The position numbers and the translations under genes are program-made. The notes under the pieces were generated by a model. That model did no database searches. It was not told the DNA's origin and saw nothing but the letters and a program-made list of their open reading frames with translations. A stretch of 64,000 bases of DNA from Lottia gigantea (Eukaryota; Mollusca; Gastropoda; Lottiidae): assembly GCF_000327385.1 (NCBI RefSeq), contig NW_008708133.1, forward strand, positions 997,255 to 1,061,254, written 5' to 3'. Position 1 is the stretch's first letter. Each line of letters begins with the position of its first letter. This document shows, piece after piece, positions 1-11,736 of the stretch.

Positions 1-3000
1 TATGGTGTTATAATACCAATATCCTTATCTTCTAACTTATATTTCCCAGTTAATTTCTTTAAATCCTTCACATACTGTAATACAAGATAAGCTTCTTCCG
101 GGTTGAAAAATGATGGACTCCTTTCTTCACGTAACTCTTCCCCATACAAAGGATGAAATATTATGGGAAACTTTTTGTTGGGAAGACCTTCCCACCCACA
201 CATCATATTAGCTATAGATTTATCAGCACATGCTTCCAATTCATTGTCATAAAAAAGCTGATTAGGATGATGTAAAATGTCTGCATGAGATCGATAATTT
301 TTCACCAACTTCGTTAAAACATTAGGATTATATTTCATAACACCAGATTCCGAGGCTATTTTAGCATAAACATCTTCTTGTGTCATATATCTTTCTAATA
401 ATGACATATCTGAAACAAATATAAACTTGAGCCATATGTGGCAAGATTGGAACTTTGCTTATGTGCCAATTTACAAAAAACTTTTAGGTCACATGCCAGA
501 ACAATCAAAAGTTAAGACATTGCCTGTCTTTGGGAGTTTGTTTACCCAGAAGTAGACCAAACATCACAAATGAAAGTATCAGCAGATAACCGAGGTCAAT
601 GACCTTTGACCTTGTAAGTCATCAACTTTTCAAAATGCATACAATTATAAAATCTGAAGCTGACATAGAACATCAAATATGAAAATATAAATAGATAGCC
701 AAGGTCAATGACATTTGATCCTACAAAAGTCCAGGTCAATTTAAGTCTAGGTGAAAAATTGAAAATATAGAAATTCTAAAACCAGTTCCTTTTTTTGAAC
801 TATAAAGCTGAAAAAACTGAACTTTTAACACAAACTGGCCAAATGGATGAGGTAATTGTGTGCAATTTTAGAAACAATGTATTCTTGGTGAGTTATGCCC
901 TTGCTCAAATATGTAAATAATAACTAATTAACCCAGATGTTCCACACCCACCTAAATTTTTTTTCATAAGTTAATTCATATTCAAAATGTCTAATATGGT
1001 TCCAAATTTCAAGCTAAAAGATATACATACGCCAATTTTAAAGAAGCGAGAATATTGTGAAAAAAACTTAAATTTAAAAAAAAAGAATTTCAATTTAGCA
1101 TTAAAAAACAAATGTTATAAGCTTATATACTGGAAAGAGCATGAAGTGCACATTCAGAATCCAAAAGAATTAATCCTCTTAGAGCAGTCACATGCTAGAG
1201 CAGTCCAAAGTTGCAAATTTCGCCATTTTTGGACAACTATAAAACCTGACATAGATGTTGGAGATTTAACGTCATAGTATCAACTGATAGCCAAGATCAC
1301 TGACCTTGAACTCAATAAATGTCAAGGTCATCGATCACGAGATATCCTTCAAAATTCAACAATAAATTCAAAAATCGACTCCCAAGCTTTTTCGCAATCG
1401 ACTGGTATACATCAAAATTACGCACATTCAATTTTACCCTGAGGCCCCATTTTGAGTTTTACAGAAGTGTGTTATACCGCTATGGCGGCCAAAGAATCAC
1501 TTTCGGTCTGGATTTTATTCCAAAATCGACTGTAGAATTACAATGGCTACTGATCAGCATAAGTTATTCAACCAGAAGTTAAAATCAATTTTACCTTTAA
1601 GCAGGAAATGAAATGAAAAATTTGACTATACCATTTTGTTTACTTAGGAAAACTGTTTTTGCAACAAAAATTTCACATAAAAAGTGTGAGACAAATTTTT
1701 TGTCATACACTATACATACTTACACAATAAATTCTTATTGAAATGAATCAAAATAACATACCGGTAATATTACAGAAATGATGTCAGTGAATAAATGATT
1801 CTAGTAATTCTGCCCTGAACAAACCATTTAACTGTGCAATACAAAACATAAACATTCATTAAATGTACTTACTCAGACCATATTTTATAGCAAAAGGTGA
1901 ACGCAAGATAGGACCCAGCTGTTTTTGGTCACCAGCTAGCACCAATAAACCAGTACCAATAGTTAGTATATTAGTCACTGAGATTAAAGTTTCTGGTTCT
2001 AAAGAATGACCAGCTTCATCAAAAAATACATGGGTAAAATGACCCTTGGGAAACCTGGCTGAGGATAATCTGAAATAAAATAATAAATATGGCTTGCAAG
2101 ACAAGACCTTCAAATAGTTATCTTACTTTTACTGATAAATTTGACTGTCAATAAAAAGCTCATTCAACATACTTTCAAGTCAAGGACAATAATTGTCAAT
2201 TCTGAATGTTCATACCAAGTTTAATGACAATAAGATGACCGTTTCATCTGAATCTATTTTAGCCTCTGATAGCTATTTTGAATGTTGTCTGCAGAAAAAC
2301 TAGGATTGGTTTTGTGAGGATTTTCCTCACCTCCAAAGTTGCAGGAGTTGAAACCTTTTTATTTAAATTGGATCTGACAAAGCCAGACATATTAGATGGA
2401 TATTTTCGCAGTTCAGACATACCATCATAAACCCCAAAAACTCTAGTCAATCACTAAAAACTGTGCAAGAAGCCAAGAGTTCAAGGGTCAAAAAGCTATA
2501 AGATACTAACAAAATCCAAGTTACTGTGATGCCCAAAACTAAGTTACAGTCATCGATAAGGTGATTTAATGTTAGAATAACGCACTTTGGATGTGTGGAA
2601 AATCCCCATAAAACTGGGCTTGTTATTTGACTCTACTCCAGCTGATTACTGTCAAAATATCTATCACAGGCTGGATGTTTTTAACTAACAAGAAATATGA
2701 GATAATTTTATCTTGGAAATACAATAAGCTTTCCAATACTAATATCAATAGACTGCAGGTTAAAATATTCCTGATCTCTTTAAATAAATACAAAGAATTT
2801 CTCAATTTAGAGCTTCAAATTGAAAACTATACATGATTGTACAAACAGAGGAAATGATGTCACTCTCTTACCTGCCAGCAGTAATAGCAGTACACACTAT
2901 AACTCTGTATTTCTGTATAGTTTGTTTATTAGGATAATAGTAAGTACCACTTTCTTTATTATGATTACAAACAGACTGAAAATGTCAGTATTCTTATGAA

Positions 3001-6000
3001 TTTTTCTCAGGTTAAATTTCCTTCAACAATTTTCAACATAAGATGAACAAAATTGAATGTAAAAATGGATGAAAAATATGCACAATTTGGCAATTAAATT
3101 GATGGAATAAGAAATTGTTACATTGTAATATTTCACACAAATTACCAATGGTATTGTTTATCATACAAGAATGTGTTATTCCCATTTCAAATACCTTAAC
3201 ATACAATTACATCCAATAACAGGACTGTATATACATGTACGACATTGAGTTTTCTTGGTAAAAACATTTTTCAAAGTCACTTATGTGGGCACAATGACAA
3301 TAAGTAATTAAGCAATAAATATATAATACCTTGATTCTATCAGGAACTGATTTCCAACTGCGTGAAACAGCATTCAATCTCAGTATGCCACCTAATATAT
3401 TTTCATTATCTAATAATCGTTCTGTGATCAAATCAGCAGCATTATTTGAAGGTGTACAGGCCAGAATATGAGCTGTTGGGTGACAGGTTAACACCTATTT
3501 ATAGAATCCAACAAAAAACTCTAAATATCTTAACAAGTGGTTGCCTAATAAGATACGCCCACTTCCCTGATAAATATTCAGTATATCAAGTGTGGTTGCC
3601 AATCTGTGTCAACTCGTACCAAAAATCTAACTTGTACAAGACCATGTTGATTTAAACCAACACAAAATTTAAAATTGATCGCGTTCACAAGCTACATTTA
3701 AAAGCAGATGAAATCTTTAGTCTCTATATTATTCACACCATATGTGGACGTTTTACCTAGTCAAGGGCAATAACTCAAATTCCTTTCATCGAAAAATAAC
3801 TCAAAAACCGTTTATTGAAAAATCAAATTCAAACTTGGCCAAGATGTCATCAATATAAATGATTACACCAAATTTTATATAAATCAGATAAAATCTGTAG
3901 TCTCTTATGTTCACAAGCTAATTCTGGATGGAAGGATGGATAGACAGGGGCGACAATAATATATGACCACATTATAATGTGTATGTATAAAAACCTAATT
4001 TCAACATCATTAGCTAGTAATTTCACTTGAAATTGTATAAGCTTAATCAAATAGATATTTGCTATTGGGTGCTATTTGGAACTGAACTTTGAACCAACTG
4101 AAAATCATGACTCACTTGTTTCATGGCTTCAACAATAGTAAATGTTTTACCAGTTCCAGGAGGTCCAAACACTAAATATGGTGCTGGTCTTGAAGTTCCT
4201 GATACAATATGCTTAATGGCACTAGCTTGTTCTTTATTTACAAGAATATGACTATAAAACCTGTAAATAAATATTGTATGAAAAAATGTCCATATAATTT
4301 GTAAATTCAAAAAGATAACAGAAATTCATTTAATGTTTCAGCCATTATGCATCTTGATTTTTATTGCCGCTTAGTATTAATTGTTGAGAGGGCACCAAAC
4401 TTACCTCAATTCAACATTTAATGGTTTCATTAAACCATATTTTCCAATCTGATCCTCAGTAGGGAATAATAAAGCTTCATAATCGTTTTTATGTGTATTG
4501 ATATAATCAATAGCACGATGTTGTAACTTGACTGGTAAACGATTAAATACAAATCTTACGCTAAACTTGGTTAATGGTGTCATCTTTTCTAATAAACTGA
4601 AACATGGAAATGGAGAAAATGTAAGATTATAAATGATAAAGAACTGAAAATAGCTGAAAATAGATAAAATGTAAATATATAGAATGCTATAACCCTGTAA
4701 CATTTCCATTTAATACACATGGGCTTCCTCCCAACTCTAATTTTTGACTGAATAACATTCAGATTTTCTAGAAATCATGGTTGAATTACATTTCATGTTT
4801 GAAAACTGTAACTGTAATCATAAATTTCTGACATACATTAGGATTAATTGAAATACCTTTTATGAAATCCTAGCAAAACCTCATTTTTTCGAACTTCATG
4901 TACATAACCTTTATATTCTTTATCATCAGAATCAACAACACGAATAAATAACCAATCACCACGTAGTACTGAGGGACGATTCTCAGCTAAACCAGGAACC
5001 TTCAAATATAATGGTAGTCTTATAACCTACTTTATCTACAGTGAACAAATATACTGCTTAAAAACAGAAGGGAAAATCAATCTTAAGATACACAGAAATA
5101 TTATTATGGAGGGTTGCCCTATTATAGTAGTCAGGCATTTCAATTTCATTGAAATTAAACAGGATATTATGTTTTATTTTCTGAAAAGATGCTTTAAAAG
5201 GTGTTGTTTTCACTGGGCAACAAACTTAGTATGGTACCATAAGGACACAATCATAGTTTTTGACAATTCAAATCTTAATAGTAATTATTATAAAGTAGCA
5301 TACTTTTAACACTAATAATCTTTTATTCTCAGGACAAACTGTCATGGTGGCCTCTTCCATATCATACTGTCTAATATCAACTTCCATCTGTATTTCTTCA
5401 CAATGCATTAATGCTGTTAAACGTTTTTGGTAATTTATTATAGACAATTGATCTTCTAATGTAGATCTAGAATAAAAAGTTTCAGTTGCTTTGATGCTAA
5501 AGAGGACTAGTTGTCTGCACATTTGATTTACAGAATGATAACTGATGATAAATGAGTCCATTTTTAATTCTGAAAAAAGAGGCAGATTGCTGAAATTGAT
5601 TTCATAACTCTTGTCTTTTAAGATTTTTTTGGTAAGTATATTGTAGGTCAAGTGTGAGATCAAGTGAAAGGTATTTTATAAATTTTGTTGGTATCAAATA
5701 CGTATATAACTTTCATAATATGGAATTTTCATCACATGTTGTTGGAAATATCTGCTTTAATTCATCTGTTTGTAAATATGACATATTGTATAAACATCTA
5801 GATCAGAGATTCTCAAATCTATGGCGCATCAGCGTATGCAAAATGGCGAACGACAGAATTTGAAAAAAAAAGGGCCATGAGGAATAGCAATTGCAAACAA
5901 TGAAAGTGGTACTTCATTTACTTCAGAAACCCTGATTTAGAAAATTAACTTATAAAAAAGCAAGTTTGGGAAAAAGATAATTTCACATTAACCCACCTTA

Positions 6001-9000
6001 AAGCAGAGGTTTCAATTTTCTCGGATTGTTTTAACCCTTTTGTATTGGTCAATCCTCTATTGATGATATGTCTTAAAGAATCCATGACTAGATAAGGTTT
6101 TATAGCTACTTCTCTTTCAAGCTGATCTCCTACCAAACTATAATATAAATATAAGACAGGCTAAAAGATAGTGGACCACAGCCATATACGCCCAACACGG
6201 CATGCGGATGGTATTCAAGATTTTGGGGCAAGGGCCATAACTCTGCTTCTAACCATCGAAAATAGCTCAAATTGAACTTGATCTTTGTTATATGAATATG
6301 TATACACACATTTTAGAGTGTTTACAAGCAAATGTGGACGGACGAATGGACAGACGGATGGAGTGTTTATGAGCAATTGATGTTGATAGAAGCACTTACT
6401 GTATAGAGGTTAAAGGGCAATAACTCCTCAAAACTGACGTAAGAGGTCTAAATCTTGAAAAAGCCTTAAATTTAATCAGAAGTAAACTAAACTTTCTCAA
6501 ACCTTTAGATTTAGGTCCAATAACATCCATTTTAAGTTTCATCAAAATCGGTTGAAAACTAAGAGAGTAATAGCATATTCAAGATTTTGGGGCAAGGGCA
6601 AAAACTCTGCTTGTAACGGTCGAAAATAGCTCAAATTCGAACTTGATCTTCGTTTTATGAATATGTATACACACCAAATTTCATTTGATTCCATCAAAAA
6701 ATCTAGTTTTTAGAGCGTTTACAAGCAAATGTTGACCGACGGACGGACCGAGGGACAGGGGTGTCGACAATATACGTCCACATAGAGAGATGTGGGCGTA
6801 TAAAAATTCATTACTATCATCATTTAAAGAAATATAACTTAACATAGTAAATTAAGTAAATAATAAATAATTATATTAATTAAGATAAAGATATCCTTTT
6901 CGCAAAATGTTTTAACCTTACAAAAAAATCCAAAATCTAACACTTTAATTTTTTCATAATTCCACTTGCTATTTTGAAATGTTTTTTTTTTACTATATCC
7001 ATGCAGAGTTTAAACTCTAATCATAAGAAAATAAAATATTTTGATTTCTAAGAAGCTGATTTGAAATTAAAACAATGGAAAATATTGAACACATAAATTA
7101 CAAATCTTGAAAATATAATTCTGAGCCAAGTAACATATTAATATTTAGTACCAACCTAGGAAGTTTATACCCATCTATAATTTCACTGGCAGGTTTTTTA
7201 AAGGCTTTTCTTGGTGGACGTTTAAATTTCTGAGTAGGTTTTAAACTTTGTGTGACAGTATTTTGACAGCGAGCATGTAAATATCGTACAATGTGGAAGC
7301 TGTCTTCAGGAGACTCAACTGAATGAAATCTAAAGGCTAGTGGTGTATGAAAACTACCTACATTACGAGCTTGTGTCTGGACACTTATCAAGTATCTGCT
7401 ATCTGGAAAGACAAAAAAAAATAACTGGTTCAATCAATTTTTCAAATATCACAGCTCTGAACTCTTTTTTTAATATACTTCATATCTAAGGGACAAGTGT
7501 GCCATTTTGAGGGATTGATTTGAGTCTTGAATATACGTAAATAGTCTGCAGAAGTACTAGAAATGTATGAAAATCAGATAATTCCTTAAAAAATATCTCA
7601 AACTAGGAACTTCTTAGCCTATTTTTATAGATGTCTTTTCTATATTTGGCAGTGTCTCAAGAAGATGCGACTTTCAAACAGGGATGATTCTTGACACATG
7701 TGGATTTGAAGACCCAAATTATGACGGTGAGCTGTGAACACTATTACAGATTGGCTAAACTAAAAAAATTATCTTTTCTGAGACTAAGGTACAATTAGTA
7801 GAAAAAATGGCGCATCTGTCCCTTTAACAATACTTTACCAGCAAGAAATAGAACAGATGATCGACCAAAGTACTTTAGGTGACTCACTAACCTGAAGGTT
7901 TAATCCTGGCATAGGTCGAGTTAATACCTTCGGATTTTTCAACCCAGTTTACCCTGTCAGTGATGCAGGTAAGAGGGACTGACATGGAAAAAGCGTCTAG
8001 TCATTCGAATGGGACAATAAACTGAAGCCCCATGTGCTACAGGCTGAGGCTGATCCCTCAACAGTTGGAAATCGAAAAAAGAGCAGGCTAATGCCGCTGT
8101 CCTGGAAAAATTTCCCTCATTGCACCCTGCATGGCATTGCCGTCTTCATTAGCCCACATGGTAAAACTCCATTCATTTCATTTCATTTATACCATAGCTC
8201 TATACCATATAAACTAATATCATTACAATTGGCCAAACAATCTTATAAAATTGAAAAGAACCGATCAAATATTTTTTACAATCTAGAGTTAATATAAAAA
8301 TCCTACATTTTACCTGGTGCTAGGACTTTCTTAGTTTGTCCTTCAGTAACTTTATCTATATCATCCAATTGAAATATTCTGATTCTCTTTAACATTTCAC
8401 ATTGATCAAACACTACAGATTGAAATTTACTAGTATTATGAATGGTGATATAAATAGTCTTGATTTCATTCTCCTCTACTGGTATTTCAATAACACCTTT
8501 CTCTAAATCATGTTCACTTATTATTTTAACATCACCTTTATCTTGTACTAAATCCTCTCTACAATACAAATAGAAACATGTAATATGGTAATCTCAAAAA
8601 TTTGCATGTTTACATTAAAATGTGAATTTAAAACTATGCTGGCTGCTCATCAATATCACAGATCACATCTAACTAATTTTTTATTTGTGTCATTTCCTGC
8701 TTTACACCCTACTCTTTGGTACCGTATCAGGCTAATAAATAATCTTTCAAAAAAAATAAGAAAATTTCCAAGACAGTAGACTCGAGGGATATGCTTCTGT
8801 AACACAAAAGACTACTTCTTAACTATAAGGTTTTTTTCTTATTCCTTCAAAATGGATCACTATTATTAAGAGTTAATAAAAAAGTGTCTGATGTACAGAT
8901 GAAATTGTATAGCTTGTCTGTTTAATATCAACAGATCTACAGAAAAATCCACAAACCTTCTGTTTCTAAGACCATGCATTACTTCTGCTACTCTATGTCT

Positions 9001-9966
9001 TCTGCCAATTACATGTTTTTCCATCTCTGGCTTTGATGTACACGACACACCACACGCTACACACTGATACAGATTACTTATGATATGTATAAATCTAGGT
9101 AATTTATCACCAGACACAGTTGCCTCATTTTCAACTTCTTCAACAGGCTGATTAATGACTAGATGCTGATCAACAGCTAATTTTGGAGGTGCACGATTTG
9201 GACGGTGGCGGCTACGACGTCTTTTAGGTTTAATACCATCTTGGATTTTATCATTTCGTTCTCTGTGTACAGAGAAATCTTTTCCAGAGTGTACAAGATC
9301 TGGTAAATTATGCTGAAAGCTTTCACCCCGGGCACCATCAGATGGACTTTTTGAGTGCTTTAACTGCTTTCTGCCCAACATAATCATTCCCCTCCTCAAT
9401 TGAATATTATGTGTAACCTGTAGAGGCTGCAGAATGTGTACAAATGCTGGTAAAGATGTCACACCTATAAAATAAAATACATTATAAAAACTTGAAATTC
9501 ACTTGAAATCATTGACAGAACACATGACTTTATTGTGGTTTTCATCACCAAATTGAATTTCAAAACCCTCAACATAAAAACTTTTCATTATCTTATGAAC
9601 ATATGTTTAATATAAAGTTCATTGCATAGAGCTGTTGATAACATTATACTTCTCTTATTATATTGAAGTTTGGATAGCAACTTCAAGAATCGTTGCAGTC
9701 CTTATCTTATATTCTGATAAAATAAAAACATTTTATATTTAGAATTTTCTCAACGACAATCATAAAGAGACTTATTTGTCTAGTCATACATTGAAAATTA
9801 ATTTATTTCTCTTACCTGAAATTTCCTTATGAGATTTAAAATCTGTACAATATCTAGTTTCAAATTCTTTGACAGACATTTTATTCAAATCAACATTTCT
9901 GTCTGTCAGATAGTTGACTAACTCCAACCCCAGACTCAGTCGAGTGTTAAATGAAACTTTTGACAT
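1..9966 (-). CDS. MOV10: MOV10 RNA helicase (13 exons, 3' part of gene outside window)
   Basis: Superfamily 1 (UPF1-like) RNA helicase of the MOV10 family, which works in mRNA decay, small-RNA silencing and restraint of retroelements. Exons, all phase-consistent: 9966-9816, 9464-8957, 8558-8314, 7402-7156, 6137-5997, 5466-5304, 4999-4857, 4596-4405, 4260-4116, 3494-3330, 2975-2872, 2069-1873, 409-1. Visible: Walker A GPPGTGKT near residue 629, motif Ia HILACTPSNNAADL, motif II DEAG near 752, GDQKQLGP, and NYRSH in the last exon. The segment EEIQMEVDIRQYDME matches the MOV10 region before the helicase core. Exon 2 (residues about 51-219) encodes a basic linker and a U1-type C2H2 finger (CVACG...HVIGRRH) that I do not recall in human MOV10. 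Start chosen at 9966: first in-frame Met, and its exon joins exon 2 in phase. Motifs V and VI and the C-terminus lie beyond base 1. MOV10L1 is the alternative; the N-terminal match favours MOV10. Confidence 0.93.
410..1640. repeat. Dispersed repeat family B in MOV10 intron 12
   Basis: Intronic stretch with recurring phrases such as GGTCAATGACCTTTGA, CAAATATGAAAGTAT and ATGTGGCAAG. The same phrases in the same order recur at about 33345-34250, and in part at 29690-29830 and 36075-36320. Overall similarity looks moderate, so the copies are old. No coding capacity was seen; the short ORFs here are chance. The family is not one I can name. Confidence 0.6.
3724..3993. mobile_element. Decayed MITE-like element, family A (MOV10 intron 9)
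   Basis: Contains CAAGGGCAATAACTCAAAT, a GGATGG/AGACAGG-rich tract and a degenerate end TGACCACATTATAATGTGTATGTATAAAA, split here as TGACCACATTATAATG and TGTATGTATAAAA. The left end (CACCATATGTGGACGTTTTA) is roughly inverted relative to the right. This is a diverged short member of the family whose better ends read TATACGCCCACA and TGTGGGCGTATA. Confidence 0.5.
6161..6804. mobile_element. MITE-like element family A, copy in MOV10 intron 4
   Basis: Non-autonomous element in the intron between exons 7402-7156 and 6137-5997. It opens with GATAGTGGACCACAG and CATATACGCCCA, contains repeated TTGGGGCAAGGGC and GGTTGAAAACTAAGAGAG phrases, then a GGACGGACCGAGGGACAGG tract, and closes with AGAGATGTGGGCGTATAAAA. 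A close copy lies in an ephexin intron at 54030-54711. No ORF of its own, so mobilised in trans if at all. Superfamily undetermined. Confidence 0.7.
7488..7828. mobile_element. MITE-like element family E
   Basis: About 340 bp with imperfect terminal inverted repeats: left TAAGGGACAAGTGTGCCATT, right AATGGCGCATCTGTCCCTTT. Internal phrases such as AGTACTAGAAATGTATGAAA and AGACATC-type segments recur in inverse orientation at 61345-61692. It lies in the MOV10 intron between exons 8558-8314 and 7402-7156. No coding capacity. Confidence 0.6.
7950..8190 (+). mobile_element. SINE-like dispersed repeat family C
   Basis: Matches 28535-28795 (opposite strand) across most of its length: GTCAGTGATGCAGGTAA, GACATGGAAAAAGCGTCTAG, GGGACAATAAACTGA, AGTTGGAAATCGAAAAA, GCCGCTGTCCTGG. 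It ends in an ATTCATTTCATTTCATTT tail, which suggests a SINE-like retroposon. I see no clear tRNA-type A and B boxes, so the class is uncertain. Identity looks roughly 80 percent. Confidence 0.6.
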
Positions 9967-11569
9967 TTTCGTCTTGTATTTAACTTTTCTTTATCCAGCA
10001 ATAAAATATATGTTCAACAAATTTGTTGCACCAACATTTCTGAAAAATAAGTTGAACTTATTGACAACTGTTATTCTAAATTGATTCTAGCATGTAATTA
10101 AGTGATGTTACAATCATTAAGCAGTCGTTGAAATTCCAATAATGCTAATTATCGATTCCCAATCGAAAGTCGTCTACAAATGATTTCAAATGCCATAAAG
10201 TGGTAAATTCAATTGAACTCATTCAAATATTAAGCGAAAGGGAACTCGATTTCCAGTATATAGTGTATGATACTCTGTGAATTCCACAGTACAAGTCTAT
10301 ACAATCTGAAATTTTCTAAAATTGCTTTTCTTCTTATGTCAATTTAAAAAGAATCTAGAGTACTTCAACATTCTGTATACCGGTATTCCAAATGTTGACA
10401 CTGGACCCGACATGCTGCAAAAGCGGTATAATTGGCTTAATTATTCATCTCGAATTAGATAATCTCTTGTGTATTATTGATAATCTGTCAGCAACCCACA
10501 CGAAAACAAGATCACTAAATGGCAAAATGCTATCCAGAAAGCTATTTGTAGTTTTTTCAAGACTTAAATTTTGAAAGATCGTATAGTGTCTATGGTGTCT
10601 ATAAAAGAAATATAGATTGCCAAACCAATTTTAATTATTTTGTAGAATATCTGAGGCAACAAATAAGACATAAAAATTTGTTTTTTTTTTAACTTTGATG
10701 AAATTCGATGTTGAATCCTTATATGCACGAAAATAGGTTACGCCACAGTATACATTGCAATCAATCTTTTTCTAGAAAATGAGGTGTCTCTGCCTGGGAA
10801 AAAATCATGATGTGGATATTGACCTTTCACAGGTCTGAGACCCTGTCTGAGGGGTAGTAAGGGGATAGTAAGGGTGTAGTAGTCCGAAACGTCTACTTCT
10901 ACTTATTTTCCAGTTTCTGATAAATATTTAAATATTTTAACAGTTATACCAGCTAGGCCCTGTTTTGTGGAGATTTCCCACGCCTCTGAAGATGTGTTTT
11001 ATTGTAACATAATATTAAATTATCTTTACTCTTACAACTATTTTTAACCTATTGAATGGAATTATCAGTCAGTGTTGGGTATGGCATCACCCTAGCGTAG
11101 GAGGCGTAACTTTCGTTTTGTTGGCTTGTACACTCGACTGTGACCCTTGAATTTCAATAATAGCATTACCAACTGGGTCATCTTATGCGTGGTTTCAAAT
11201 ATTATGTCATTGTCTTGCAAAAGAAAGGGAATGCATACCAATCAGCACATTTGTGAAACTTTATCACCTTTACTAGTTTTATTTCATTTACATCTGTGCA
11301 TAGAACTGTTGTATGATCTATGTTGTTTACAAAAGTTAAGTCAAAACGACCATTTAATTTGATTTGGTAACAAAACCGACCTGGAAACATTTCAAAGATG
11401 TTAATACTGATAAAACTGGTCGCTCAAACTGATAGGAGCAAAACCAAGGTATAACATTTATTTCTAATTGGCTATGACAATGTAAAAAGAAAATAATGAT
11501 TTATATCTTGGTCAAATTTCAGTAGACATGATCGGCTTAGAACTTTCAAGGATGATTTGACTAAAATAC
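9967..11569. other. Intergenic region between divergent MOV10 and USP genes
   Basis: AT-rich DNA holding the MOV10 upstream region and one copy of dispersed repeat G (10606-10757). I see no convincing gene. The short ORFs here lack family similarity and overlap one another on both strands. Confidence 0.5.
10606..10757. repeat. Dispersed repeat G, copy 1
   Basis: About 150 bp that recurs in the same orientation near 17020-17166: CCAATTTTAATTATTTTGTA, GAATATCTGAGG, TTTAACTTTGA, GTTGAATCCTTATAT, CACGAA-ATAGGTTACGCCAC. The two copies bracket the USP gene. No coding potential. Confidence 0.65.
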
Positions 11570-11630
11570 TACACTTCCGGTGAGATAGCGCTTGCGTAAA
11601 GACCAAATCGCCATTTTGGAGCCGAAATTT
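11570..11630 (+). promoter_or_regulatory. Likely USP promoter: ETS and YY1-like motifs
   Basis: CACTTCCGGTGAG at about 11573 fits an ETS/GABP site, and CGCCATTTTGGAG at about 11610 fits a YY1 site. They lie 110-165 bp upstream of the proposed USP start codon. This pairing is common at TATA-less housekeeping promoters and recurs upstream of the RING gene here. The motifs are seen; promoter activity is inferred. Confidence 0.5.
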
Positions 11631-11736
11631 GAACGGAGTCTGTTGATAAATAAACAATAGCTAAAGAAAAATGAAGGAGTTGAATAAAAATGAAATATGA
11701 GGCTAAATCTAGATGAATAAAGCATAATAACTTACG

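Noticed and set aside
987-1582. Two plus-strand ORFs in MOV10 intron 12
   Set aside because: They lie in a dispersed repeat, lack any motif, and are broken in the related copy at 33345-34250.
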